From NCBI RefSeq assembly GCF_006864135.1, contig NZ_SADV01000019.1, positions 1 through 64,000 on the forward strand: DNA of 64,000 nt. Reading direction: 5' to 3'. Shown piece by piece: positions 50,944 through 59,734 of this stretch. The notes below the pieces were generated by a model. The model searched no databases, was not told the DNA's origin, and saw nothing but the letters and a program-made list of their open reading frames with translations. Position numbers and translations under genes: made by a program. Position 1 is the stretch's first letter. Each line of letters starts with the position of its first letter. This stretch comes from Lysinibacillus sphaericus. GTDB lineage: Bacteria > Bacillota > Bacilli > Bacillales_A > Planococcaceae.

Positions 50944-51026
50944 ACAAAATTTACATATCATTAATACTTACTTAATACACACCGTCTATATTATAACTAT
51001 AAAGTGAATAGACAAATGGTGCGGGC

Positions 51027-51086
51027 AGAGAGACCTCAAATACATGTATATGAATATATACATATATTTGAGGTCTCTCTTTTTTG
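51027..51086 (+). terminator. leader terminator of the glycerol-phosphate operon (GlpP target)
   Basis: AGAGAGACCTCAAATA pairs perfectly with TATTTGAGGTCTCTCT, with further pairing inside (ATGTATAT/ATATACAT), then a T run. It comes before, not after, the operon and follows glpP, so antitermination is the likely control. A weak promoter (TTACTT, 18 bp, TATAAC, 50968-50997) precedes it. Confidence 0.75.
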
Positions 51087-51129
51087 TTACGCTTTGCATT
51101 TTCTATAATCATGAACAAAGGAGTTTGCC

Positions 51130-51945
51130 ATGTGGAAAAATAACATCAAGGTATTGATTTTTGATATGGATGGAACGCTCTATCAAGAAGATTCCTTTTT
51201 AGAAAGATACATAACTTATATGTTAGATGATCGATATAGCGACAAGGAAATCGAGCGGGTCATTAACGAAGTTTATGACATCTTAAACGGCAAGCATAGC
51301 GTCTCTTTAGGTCATTACTACGATTTTGCAACAAATAGTATTTTTACGCATTCGGAATTAGTCCCAAATTGTGCTTTCGATTGGGATGGTCAGAAACTGA
51401 ATCATCATTTTTCTAGAGAAAGCCAATTGTTTTATATTGGAGATCCATGGTGTATAGCCTATTTGTTTGGAGAGAAGTTAGGAATCAGTGAAGAAACTAG
51501 AACCAATGCTTATAGCCGAGTGAGGGCTGAAATGTTAACGGCTGACTATGAGATTCCAAAAAGTGAGTCTTTGGTCGAAGTGTTAAAGAATATCGATGTG
51601 GAGATGAAAGTGCTTCTTACGAATGCTCCCTTTGAGTCAGGAGAGGTATTTTTAGAATATTTAGAGGTGCTCCCTTATTTTGATCAAGCCATTTATGATG
51701 GAAAAAAACCGAATGGTATGGAGCAAGTTCTAAAAATGTTAATGGAAAAAGGATATAAACCAGAAGAAATTCTTTCTATTGGCGATAATCCCATTAATGA
51801 TTTATACCCGGCTCGTAAATTAGGAGCTAGGACAATTTTTATTTCGGATTATCGACAAGTAGATCAGACTCCTTGGGATCATAAGGTTCATACTATTGAT
51901 GAATTGGTCTCATTTTTACAACAATTTAAGAAAAGAGAGTTATAA
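51130..51945 (+). CDS. HAD-superfamily hydrolase
   Basis: 271 residues. Motif I DMDGTLYQ, motif II LLTNAP, a Lys in YDGKKPNG, motif IV GDNPINDLYPA: a complete HAD phosphatase set. The cap is helical. In this operon a phosphate-ester substrate such as glycerol phosphate is plausible but not shown. ATG behind AAAGGAG; 33 nt before the ABC ATPase gene. Confidence 0.88.
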   Translation: MWKNNIKVLIFDMDGTLYQEDSFLERYITYMLDDRYSDKEIERVINEVYDILNGKHSVSLGHYYDFATNSIFTHSELVPNCAFDWDGQKLNHHFSRESQLFYIGDPWCIAYLFGEKLGISEETRTNAYSRVRAEMLTADYEIPKSESLVEVLKNIDVEMKVLLTNAPFESGEVFLEYLEVLPYFDQAIYDGKKPNGMEQVLKMLMEKGYKPEEILSIGDNPINDLYPARKLGARTIFISDYRQVDQTPWDHKVHTIDELVSFLQQFKKREL

Positions 51946-51978
51946 ACAAATAGTAAAAGGAAAGAAGGAGATTATTAA

Positions 51979-53100
51979 ATGGCGCACGCTGAACTGGTTA
52001 ATCTTTCAAAATCATATGATGAAAAGTCCCATGTATTAAGTGAAATAAACCTTTCAATTAATAAGGGGGAGTTCTTTGTTTTAGTCGGACCTTCGGGTTG
52101 TGGGAAAAGTACTTTATTAAGAATGATTGCGGGATTAGAAGAAATAACTGGGGGTGTACTAAAGATCAATGATAAAGTAGCCAATCATCTGTCTCCTAAA
52201 CATAGAAATTTATCGATGGTTTTCCAAAATTATGCACTCTATCCTCATTTAACAGTCGAACAAAATATTCTTTTTGGTTTAGATATTAAAAAAGTTGATA
52301 AAAGAGAACAACAAAGAAAACTCCAAGAAACGGCAGAAATGATTGGATTAAGTGAATTATTGAAAAGAAAACCGAGGGAACTATCAGGTGGTCAAAGACA
52401 AAGGGTGGCCCTAGCTAGAGCAGTTGTAAGTGAAGCGCCACTTTGCTTAATGGATGAACCGCTTTCTAATTTAGATGCTAAATTGCGTGCACATATGCGT
52501 GTTGAGATTCGCAAATTACAAAGAGAATTGGGACTTACGATGATTTATGTGACCCATGACCAAGTTGAAGCCATGACGATGGGCGACAGAATTATGGTGT
52601 TAAATGACGGGGAAATTCAGCAAGTTGGGAAACCGATTACGTTATATAACGAACCGGCCAATACATTTGTCGCCTCTTTTATCGGTTCTCCAAAGATGAA
52701 TATGGGAAAAGCTGAACTATCCGTTGAAAAACAACAAATTATGGTTGAAGGTAAGCTTACGTTTAAATTAAGTCCATCAGACTTAAGAAATATACCATCA
52801 GCCAAAAAGACAATGATTGGAATTAGAGCAGAACATATTTTTCCGGCAGCTGAACACGAAGCAACGCATAAGTTGAATGTTGTAGGTGTAGAGCAACTAG
52901 GAAATGAAACGATGATCGTCTTTGAAGAATTAGGCGGCCAATTATGGAATGCTAAATGGCCAGGGCAATGGATGATTTATCCGGGTGATAAAGTTCCAGT
53001 TAAACTATCCGTTCAACATTTTTGTTTCTTTGATTTCGAAACCGGTCAATTATTACAAGCTGCATATAAAGAGCAGAAACAAGAGGTCGTTGCACAATGA
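51979..53100 (+). CDS. ugpC: sugar/glycerol-phosphate ABC transporter ATPase (UgpC-like)
   Basis: 373 residues. Walker A GPSGCGKST, Q-loop VFQNYALYPH, signature LSGGQRQR, Walker B LCLMDEP, and the C-terminal TOBE/MalK regulatory domain. MalK/UgpC/MsmX type. It overlaps the next gene by 4 nt. Confidence 0.92.
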   Translation: MAHAELVNLSKSYDEKSHVLSEINLSINKGEFFVLVGPSGCGKSTLLRMIAGLEEITGGVLKINDKVANHLSPKHRNLSMVFQNYALYPHLTVEQNILFGLDIKKVDKREQQRKLQETAEMIGLSELLKRKPRELSGGQRQRVALARAVVSEAPLCLMDEPLSNLDAKLRAHMRVEIRKLQRELGLTMIYVTHDQVEAMTMGDRIMVLNDGEIQQVGKPITLYNEPANTFVASFIGSPKMNMGKAELSVEKQQIMVEGKLTFKLSPSDLRNIPSAKKTMIGIRAEHIFPAAEHEATHKLNVVGVEQLGNETMIVFEELGGQLWNAKWPGQWMIYPGDKVPVKLSVQHFCFFDFETGQLLQAAYKEQKQEVVAQ

Positions 53101-54035
53101 ATCACGAAGCGGCATTGATGGTTAAACATAATCAAGTTCATTATGAGAGGGTAAAAAAACAACAACGTAGGAAAAACTTTGTAAAGGGGCTTCTATTCTT
53201 ATTACCATCCATCTTTTTATTTAGTGTTTTTATCTTTTATCCAATGATTCGTACAATCTATTTAAGTTTCTTTTTAACCAATCAAGCGGGTGCCACAACG
53301 GTTTTTGTCGGCATACAAAATTATCTAGATCTCTTTACATCTCCGATTTTTATGAAAAGTTTGGGATCAACCTTTTTATTTGTTCTATACACCTTGCCAG
53401 GTACGATTATCATAAGCTTATTTTTGGCCGTTATGGCCAATGAAAAGTTAAAAGGTATTGGCATTTTTCGAATGATTTTCTCATCTACAATGGGAGTTTC
53501 TGTAGCCGCTGCGTCTGTATTTTGGTTGTTCTTATTTCATCCTAGTATTGGATTCTTTAATAAATTATTAGTGACATTTGGTTTTGACAAAATTGCTTGG
53601 TTAACAGATTCGTCGTGGGCACTCCTTTCTGTTTCATTACCTACGGTTTGGATGAATATCGGCTTTACCTTTTTAATTTTACTTGGCGGTTTGCAATCTA
53701 TCGATTCTCACCTTTATGAAAGTGCCGATATTGATGGCGCCAGTTATTTTTACAAATTGCGTCGGATTACGATTCCTATGCTTTCTCCGACCCTATTCTT
53801 TGTGACGACTGTGTCCATCATCAATGCCTTTCAAACCTTTGGTCAAATCGATATGTTGACTAAAGGGGGACCAAGTAATGAAACGAACCTAATCGTTTAC
53901 TCGATTTATCGTGAAGCCTTTGTGAATTATCAGTACGGGTCAGCCAGTGCACAAGCGGTAATCCTATTTATTATTATTTTAATTATGACCGTGATTCAGT
54001 TTAAGCTCGGAGAAAGGAAGGTCCACTATCAATGA
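53097..54035 (+). CDS. ugpA: ABC transporter permease (UgpA-like)
   Basis: 312 residues, six TM helices. The EAA-like loop reads ESADIDGASYFYKLRRITIP. MalF/UgpA family. The N-terminus is Lys/Arg-rich before TM1. ATGA overlaps on both sides (with ugpC and ugpE). Confidence 0.9.
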   Translation: MNHEAALMVKHNQVHYERVKKQQRRKNFVKGLLFLLPSIFLFSVFIFYPMIRTIYLSFFLTNQAGATTVFVGIQNYLDLFTSPIFMKSLGSTFLFVLYTLPGTIIISLFLAVMANEKLKGIGIFRMIFSSTMGVSVAAASVFWLFLFHPSIGFFNKLLVTFGFDKIAWLTDSSWALLSVSLPTVWMNIGFTFLILLGGLQSIDSHLYESADIDGASYFYKLRRITIPMLSPTLFFVTTVSIINAFQTFGQIDMLTKGGPSNETNLIVYSIYREAFVNYQYGSASAQAVILFIIILIMTVIQFKLGERKVHYQ

Positions 54036-54850
54036 GGATGTCTCTTTCCAAAAAAATTATCTTATACATATTGCTCACAATTTCAGCGCTGATCATCTTT
54101 CTACCTATCATTTTGGCTTTTTTAATGAGCTTTATGAACAATCAAGATGTCATGTTAGGTAAAATCATACCTTCTACTTGGACAATAGAGAATTATGTGA
54201 AGGCATTTGAACGCTTACCATTGCTGAAATTTTTATTGAACAGTTTTATTAGTTCCCTGTTGATCATGATTGGTCAGTTAGTTTTATCTAGTTTAGCAGC
54301 TTACGCTTTTGTGTTTCTAAAATTTAAAGGTAGAGATGTGATATTCTACTTGTTTATTGCAACGATGATGATTCCATTTGAAGCATCCATCATCCCGAAC
54401 TTTCAAACGATTAAAGGGATGAATTTAATTGATACGTATCCAGGACTAGCCTTACCCTTTTTGGCTACAGCATTTGGTACATTTTTATTAAGACAAACCT
54501 TTAAACAAATTCCAAAAGAACTGAAAGAAGCGAGTGAAGTTGCAGGTATGGGTGATTTTAAATTTTATTTAACTGTCGTTTTACCTGTCGCAAAAACAAG
54601 CTTAGTTACCTTAGGGATTTATGGCTTCTTATCGGCTTGGAATATGTACTTATGGCCGCTTCTATCCACAACAAATGATACAGTACGAACCGTTCAAATT
54701 GGCTTAAAGCAATTACAATCACAGGAAACAGTCAATCAATGGGGAGTTGTTATGGCAGGTGCCATGATTGTGGCTATCCCTACGTTGCTTTTATTATTCT
54801 TTGGTCAGAAGAAACTGCAAAAAGGATTAGCTGAAGGTGCGCTTAAATAA
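54032..54850 (+). CDS. ugpE: ABC transporter permease (UgpE-like)
   Basis: 272 residues, six TM helices, EAA loop KEASEVAGMGDFKFYLTVVL. MalG/UgpE family. Starts inside the ugpA stop codon. Confidence 0.9.
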   Translation: MRMSLSKKIILYILLTISALIIFLPIILAFLMSFMNNQDVMLGKIIPSTWTIENYVKAFERLPLLKFLLNSFISSLLIMIGQLVLSSLAAYAFVFLKFKGRDVIFYLFIATMMIPFEASIIPNFQTIKGMNLIDTYPGLALPFLATAFGTFLLRQTFKQIPKELKEASEVAGMGDFKFYLTVVLPVAKTSLVTLGIYGFLSAWNMYLWPLLSTTNDTVRTVQIGLKQLQSQETVNQWGVVMAGAMIVAIPTLLLLFFGQKKLQKGLAEGALK

Positions 54851-54915
54851 TTGGCTTTGTTAATGAATGAATCAATCAATCAATCAATCAACACTCCTAT
54901 TTAACAAAGTCCAAT
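54850..54915 (+). repeat. ATCA tetranucleotide repeat within an imperfect stem-loop
   Basis: ATCA is repeated five times (54871-54890) in the loop of a stem ATTGGCTTTGTTAA (54850-54863)/TTAACAAAGTCCAAT (54901-54915). It starts at the ugpE stop codon. Such hairpins often protect or attenuate transcript ahead of binding-protein genes. Confidence 0.75.
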
Positions 54916-54968
54916 AATTATCGGTTTTAACAATATCAATAGATAAATAATCTAAAGGAGAGATGATC

Positions 54969-56294
54969 ATGAAGAAAAAGCTTTTATCCTTATCTATGGC
55001 AAGTTTATTATTGATCGCAGCAGGATGTAGTTCAAGTAATGAGGCTGCAACAAAGACGAAGGAACAAACAGTCGTAACATTTTGGCATTCGATGAATGGT
55101 GTACCTCAAGAAACATTAAATAGTATTGTTGAAGAATATAATAACGCTCAAGATAAAATTCAAGTGAATGCAGAGTTCCAAGGAACCTATGAAGAGTCAT
55201 TACCGAAGTTTCATAGTGTTGCTGGAACAAAAGATGCACCTACAATGATTCAAGTGCAAGAAATCGGGACAATGTCAATGATTAATAGTGGTAAAGTGGA
55301 ACCGATTCAAAAATTTATCGACGCTGAAAACTATGATATGAGTGGACTTGAAAAAAACATCATAAATTATTATAAAGTGGATGGTCAATTCTACTCCATG
55401 CCATTTAACTCATCAACACCAGTCATGTACTACAATAAAGATGCTTTTAAAAAGGCAGGGTTAGATCCTGAAAAAGCTCCACAAACGTTTGAAGAAGTGG
55501 AAGCAGCAAGTAAGAAAATCGTTGCAAGTAATGATCATATGAAAGGGTTCGCCTTACAAGCATATGGCTGGTTATTTGAAGAATTATTAGCCAATCAAGG
55601 TGGCTTGCTTATGAATAACGACAATGGCCGCTCCAAAACACCTACAGCAGTAGCATTTGATAATGAAAAAGGGAAATCAATCTTTGAATGGGCGAAAAGA
55701 ATGAATGACGATGGAACTTTCGCCAATTATGGAACAAACTCTGATAATATGGTTTCAGGTTTCTTAGCAGGCGATGTTGCTATGTTCTTACAATCTTCAG
55801 CTTCTTCAAGAGATGTTATAGATAACGCACCATTTAAAGTAGGTGTAGCATTCCTCCCTCACCCTGAAAGTCAAGAACGCCAAGGTGTAGCAATTGGAGG
55901 AGCAAGTTTATGGATGTCAGGTGGTAAAGATGAGGAAGAACAAAAGGCAGCATGGGCATTTATGAAATATTTGCAAACTCCAGAAGTACAAGCTAAATGG
56001 CATGTAGGTACAGGTTATTTCGCCATCAACCCAGCTGCTTATGATCAGCAAGTCGTTAAAGATGCTTATAAAAAAATGCCGCAATTACAAGTTTCTGTAC
56101 AACAACTTCAAGCAACAAAACCATCTTATGCGACACAAGGAGCATTAATGGATATGATTCCTCAAGAACGTAAAATCATGGAAACGGCACTTGAAACAGT
56201 TTATAACGGTGGAGGCGTAGACGAAACCTTTGATAATGCGGTTAAACAAGTGAATGCAGCCATCGAACAATCAAACGCAGCAAGAGGTAAATAA
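54969..56294 (+). CDS. ugpB: extracellular solute-binding lipoprotein (UgpB-like)
   Basis: 441 residues. Lipoprotein signal with lipobox LIAAGC (Cys about 20), then a mature family 1 binding protein (VTFWHSMNGVPQETLNSIV; AWAFMKYLQTPEVQAKWHV). ATG 54969 is 8 nt after AAAGGAG; the ATG at 54963 is too close. Glycerol-3-phosphate or glycerophosphodiester is inferred as ligand from glpP and ugpQ. Confidence 0.9.
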   Translation: MKKKLLSLSMASLLLIAAGCSSSNEAATKTKEQTVVTFWHSMNGVPQETLNSIVEEYNNAQDKIQVNAEFQGTYEESLPKFHSVAGTKDAPTMIQVQEIGTMSMINSGKVEPIQKFIDAENYDMSGLEKNIINYYKVDGQFYSMPFNSSTPVMYYNKDAFKKAGLDPEKAPQTFEEVEAASKKIVASNDHMKGFALQAYGWLFEELLANQGGLLMNNDNGRSKTPTAVAFDNEKGKSIFEWAKRMNDDGTFANYGTNSDNMVSGFLAGDVAMFLQSSASSRDVIDNAPFKVGVAFLPHPESQERQGVAIGGASLWMSGGKDEEEQKAAWAFMKYLQTPEVQAKWHVGTGYFAINPAAYDQQVVKDAYKKMPQLQVSVQQLQATKPSYATQGALMDMIPQERKIMETALETVYNGGGVDETFDNAVKQVNAAIEQSNAARGK

Positions 56295-56393
56295 ATTTCC
56301 ATAATAAAAGATTAAGGTAATAGACGTAGAGAATGAAGTGATAATATATGCTTTGTTCTCTATCTCCTTTTCCAAGAAAGGATGCTATAGCTT

Positions 56394-57149
56394 ATGAATC
56401 ATACGAAAATTTTTGGTCACCGAGGGAGTATGGGGACTATGCCAGAAAACACATTATTAGGATTCCGTCATGCATTGGATTTAGGTGTGGACGGTATTGA
56501 GCTTGATGTGCAATTAACAAAAGATGGGGAATTAGTCGTGATTCACGATGAACAAATTGATCGAACGACAGATGGTTCAGGCTATGTCAAAGACTATACT
56601 TTAGCCCAATTAAAACAGTTTAGTACAGGTATTAAATTTTCCCACTTAGCATTGTTTGATAAAAATGTTTGGAGTAAAGAGAGGATACCGACACTAGAAG
56701 AAGTTTTAGAATTAATTGTCCCCTATCAGATTGAGTTAAACATAGAATTGAAAACGAATATTTTTCCGTACGATGGTATTCAAGAAAAAGTGATAGCTAT
56801 AGTTAATCAATTTGACTATGCTGATAAAGTAGTTTACTCATCATTTCATTTACCTTCTATTGTAAAATTGAAACAAATGGAACCAAGTGCAAAAATCGCC
56901 TGGTTATTAGAATATGAGCTGAGCCGCCCTTCTGAATACGTTAAAAGTTTATATTTAGAAGGACTACATCTTCATAAGGATTTATTATTAAATGGGGTAT
57001 ATGATAAAAAAAGTGGCGCTGATTTTAATATCCGAGTGTGGACTGTTAATAATGGAAAAGAAATGGAACAACTATTAAAAATGAATAACGTAGAAACCAT
57101 TGTAACAGATTTTCCGAGGGAAGCTATTTCTTTAAGAACTGATCAATAA
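56394..57149 (+). CDS. ugpQ: glycerophosphodiester phosphodiesterase
   Basis: 251 residues, GDPD family: GHRGSMGTMPENT near the N-terminus, ELDVQLTKDGELVVIHDE and LNIELKTN provide the catalytic His and metal ligands. Cytosolic (no signal). Splits imported glycerophosphodiesters to glycerol-3-phosphate and an alcohol. GAAAGGATG upstream. Last gene of the operon. Confidence 0.94.
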   Translation: MNHTKIFGHRGSMGTMPENTLLGFRHALDLGVDGIELDVQLTKDGELVVIHDEQIDRTTDGSGYVKDYTLAQLKQFSTGIKFSHLALFDKNVWSKERIPTLEEVLELIVPYQIELNIELKTNIFPYDGIQEKVIAIVNQFDYADKVVYSSFHLPSIVKLKQMEPSAKIAWLLEYELSRPSEYVKSLYLEGLHLHKDLLLNGVYDKKSGADFNIRVWTVNNGKEMEQLLKMNNVETIVTDFPREAISLRTDQ

Positions 57150-57460
57150 GTACATATCGAAATAAGTGATGACAAACAGGCAATGACTTTTCCTGTAGCT
57201 TATTTGGCTCCTGAAAGTAGATACGTTTTTTTATTAAGTCCTCTATATGTCGTTACTTGTAGTCTATTTAAAATTTTTGATCGATTTAAAGAAAAACGAA
57301 AAAATATAAAACTATTGGTTAGCCTGATCTGAAAAGCGCTATTTTACACCAATTGCTAAGCAGTTATCGCCCAATTTGTTTTAAAATAATTTTTATCAAT
57401 TTCTCACAATGGCCATCTATAGAGATGAAGATCTTATAGGGAAGTATAATATAAACGAAA

Positions 57461-57515
57461 AAATAAGCTGTATAGAAAGTTAAATTTCAATAACTTCTGT
57501 ACAGCTTATTTTTTA
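57461..57515. terminator. terminator, about 310 nt after ugpQ
   Basis: AAATAAGCTGTA (57461-57472) pairs with TACAGCTTATTT, with AGAAAGTT/ACTTCT extending the stem, then TTTTT. Between it and ugpQ is an open but startless stretch (to about 57332) in the ugpQ frame. No other gene is seen in 57150-57633. Confidence 0.75.
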
Positions 57516-57633
57516 ATTAATATGCCTTAAAGCATACGTCTCACTCTATCAACACTCTTGAAAAATTGATCATGTATGCCTTAAATTTGCATGAGGCATA
57601 AACATAATCAAGAGGCATAGTAAGAACTATTCG

Positions 57634-58056
57634 TTAACTTTTTATAGCTAGGCCACTAAAAGAAATCGGTCCAACAATGTTTGCTTGTGTGTTGGGTGTA
57701 ATATTCTCAGCAAAAACCTGATAGAAGTTAGCGCCAGCTATCAAATTGGAATCAATAGCTTGGAAGGTAAAGATGTAATTTTGTTCTGAACCAGCTGACT
57801 CTACTCCATCTTGCGTATTATAGATTTCTTTCCCGTTACGGAAGACTCTAAATACAATTTGGGAAATATCAGTAACTCCTGCCACGCCGATGCTTGCAAG
57901 TAGCTCAACACTATTGTTTCTTGAAGCGGTGCCTGGGATGTTTATTTGAATCGAAGCTAAAAGAATTTTAAATGGTGCCTGCGGAATTGGAAAAGCAGTT
58001 GCTGGGTTAAACGTACTTAGAGGTTCAGTTGCTTGGTAATCAAGAATTTGTACCAT
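57634..58056 (-). CDS. exosporium protein C-like protein
   Basis: 140 residues; begins MVQILDYQATEPLSTFNPAT and contains FRVFRNGKEIYNTQDG and GPISFSGLA. From memory it resembles exosporium protein C of the B. cereus group: a beta-rich, TNF/C1q-like small spore-surface protein. A strong AAAAGGAGGTGAT lies upstream of the ATG at 58056. It is probably sporulation-controlled; no promoter was identified. Not related to the adjacent transporter operon. Confidence 0.65.
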   Translation of the reverse strand: MVQILDYQATEPLSTFNPATAFPIPQAPFKILLASIQINIPGTASRNNSVELLASIGVAGVTDISQIVFRVFRNGKEIYNTQDGVESAGSEQNYIFTFQAIDSNLIAGANFYQVFAENITPNTQANIVGPISFSGLAIKS

Positions 58057-58308
58057 TTTATCACCTCCTTTTGCTAGGATACTATAAGATATGTTCTATA
58101 TTAGAGTTGAATTGTGTAGTAAACTAAGCCGTGTTATTTTTTAAACTTCGTCTAGTGAACTGTTCTAGTTTTTATGGAATTATGAGCTTTCAAATTAAAA
58201 TCATTTAGACTTACGATCATAAGTTTGAAGTAATAAAATAGGTGAAAAGGTATGTGAACATAGTTGTTTTCCATACCTTTTAAGATGAGATGGATTAAAG
58301 AATGGTAT

Positions 58309-58650
58309 TTAAATTGGAGGCAGCTTTTCTTTTGGCATTGAAATGAGCCAAATAAAATCATCTTCAATAATAATTTGAATGTCTTGGCCGAGGCTAATTA
58401 ATTTCTCCGCTTTTAATTGTTTCGTACTTATACCGCGACGTTTGTCCCCGAGAATAACGAAATCTGTATCTTGTGTCACAGTCCCTTGCATAATTCCTCC
58501 ACAAGATCGTACTCTTTTCGCAGCTTCTGAACGTGTCATCGTGGAAAGGGCCCCTGTAAAAACGATTTGTTTATTATAAAACGGATGCATCAAGCACTCG
58601 GATGGATCAGAAAGTAAGATGATTTCTGTGTTGTCCTTATTGTTGTTCAT
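58309..58650 (-). CDS. stand-alone BRCT-domain protein
   Basis: 113 residues. From about 30: QIVFTGALSTMTRSEAAKRV, then CGG, TDFVILGD and the C-terminal hydrophobic EDDFIWLI: a single BRCT domain like that of NAD-dependent ligase or polymerase epsilon-like proteins, without any catalytic part. ATG 58650 is 6 nt after AAGGAGA; the longer frame runs through att-like site 4 and has no signal. Function unknown. Confidence 0.82.
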   Translation of the reverse strand: MNNNKDNTEIILLSDPSECLMHPFYNKQIVFTGALSTMTRSEAAKRVRSCGGIMQGTVTQDTDFVILGDKRRGISTKQLKAEKLISLGQDIQIIIEDDFIWLISMPKEKLPPI

Positions 58651-58752
58651 GTTGGTTCTCCTTGATGATTTCAACCTAAATGATAGGTGAGCTTGATTAT
58701 AATTTGAATAATGACCGGTAACAAAGGAATAGTACTCTACATCAAAACTAGT

Positions 58753-58776
58753 CATGGAGAATCGTATCATAAGTAA
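58753..58776 (+). other. att-like site 4 (rlmH 3'-end copy)
   Basis: CATGGAGAATCGTATCATAAGTAA would encode H-G-E-S-Y-H-K-stop. The core CGTATCATAAGTAA equals that of site 2. An inverted repeat is not clear here. Confidence 0.6.
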
Positions 58777-58828
58777 AGGAGGTTGGTAGATGTAATTGAT
58801 ACACGCTAGAGGAAATGTACTTGAAGTA

Positions 58829-58850
58829 CCGTATCGAAAATAGTGCAATT
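58829..58850 (+). other. att-like site 5, degenerate
   Basis: CCGTATCGAAAATAGTGCAATT aligns with the rlmH-end sequence CCGTATCATAAATAAGTGCGGTT with a few changes. Confidence 0.4.
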
Positions 58851-58919
58851 TACTCTAGAAAGTGAAGTGTTAAAAGGCTTATTAAAGGAGACGCGCATAT
58901 TAGACGGTTTCCTTTCTTC

Positions 58920-59255
58920 TTAAACTTGCGCTTCACTCATGAATGCATGAGTATTATCTTCTGTATCTTTAAAAAATATCATCCATGTTTCTTGTTTGTT
59001 CCATTATTGCTACTACATGTGGTTCGTCGATAAACGTAACATTTTTATTTACTAAATCCTCATAAGTCATGCTCATATTTTTAACTTAAAAATTCGTCTT
59101 TTTCTGGCAAGATTAACAAAAGACGTAATCCATTACAATCAAAGAATGCCATGCTGTCAGTATTAAATAAAAGTGAAAGCCCTAATGTATAGCTCGAACT
59201 AACTCTTTAATTGGAATTCCAAATTGTTTTGAATGCCATTTATTTCCAATGATGG
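58920..59255 (-). pseudogene. broken VOC/glyoxalase-family gene
   Basis: On the minus strand, pieces in different frames read IPIKELVRAI, LGLSLLFNTDSMAFFDCNGL (to LPEKDEFLS-stop), MTYEDLVNKNVTFIDEPHVV and WMIFFKDTEDNTHAFMSEAQ-V-stop. In order these are the blocks of a glyoxalase/bleomycin-resistance (VOC) protein. Frameshifts, a stop and missing segments make it non-functional. The remaining gap to 59395 has nothing else. Confidence 0.8.
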
Positions 59256-59395
59256 TATCCTCTTTCAAATATGAATTTATCTTAAGCGTAGATTACATAG
59301 ATATTCATTAAATTTTCCGTACATATTTTCTGCACATTTTCCAATACTATATCTAGATTACTTATATCAAATTGGCACGAAGGGAAGAGGCAAAA

Positions 59396-59665
59396 TTGGC
59401 TAAGCACTCAGATATGAGCTGGAAACAGGATCATCCAAGCACTTTGTTTGGGAACTCTGTCCAAAAGGCAGAGCGTTTGTTAAAGCATGCAAAGTCACAT
59501 CCGGAGGAGATAGCGATTGAGCATGCTTTCAATCAAATCGAACATGCAGAAAATGCATTCATGAATGCAAAGCAATTTGGTGAGCATTTGGATACAGTCC
59601 AGCAAAATAAAGAATACTTAGAGCAAATCAAGCAGCAATTACACGAAATGCAAGGCAAACAGTAG
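59396..59665 (+). CDS. small helical hypothetical protein
   Basis: 89 residues, all-helix in appearance with heptad-like Glu/Gln/Ala spacing (IEHAFNQIEHAENAFMNAKQ, ending LHEMQGKQ). No family assigned; the ending is loosely like small Bacillus proteins of the DUF2524/DUF3813 sort. TTG at 59396 is 5 nt after GGGAAGAGG; an earlier TTG (59372) precedes that site. Single gene with a strong terminator. Confidence 0.65.
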   Translation: MAKHSDMSWKQDHPSTLFGNSVQKAERLLKHAKSHPEEIAIEHAFNQIEHAENAFMNAKQFGEHLDTVQQNKEYLEQIKQQLHEMQGKQ

Positions 59666-59682
59666 ACAGAGGATATAAAAAT

Positions 59683-59734
59683 AATACAATTAAGCGGCTT
59701 AAGCCTAAAAGGACTTGAGCCGCTTAATTGTATT
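59683..59734. terminator. long terminator hairpin
   Basis: A 21-bp stem (AATACAATTAAGCGGCTTAAG and its near-complement) with a 10-nt loop. The T run is weak on both sides. Confidence 0.75.

Noticed and set aside
57150-57332. Open stretch downstream of and in frame with ugpQ
   Set aside because: No ribosome-binding site before its only ATG (57183) and no recognisable protein; could be a remnant but too weak to annotate.
46711-58850. A ccr-type recombinase or transposase within the rlmH island
   Set aside because: Looked for in all frames of the island and not found; the SCC reading rests on the repeated ends only.
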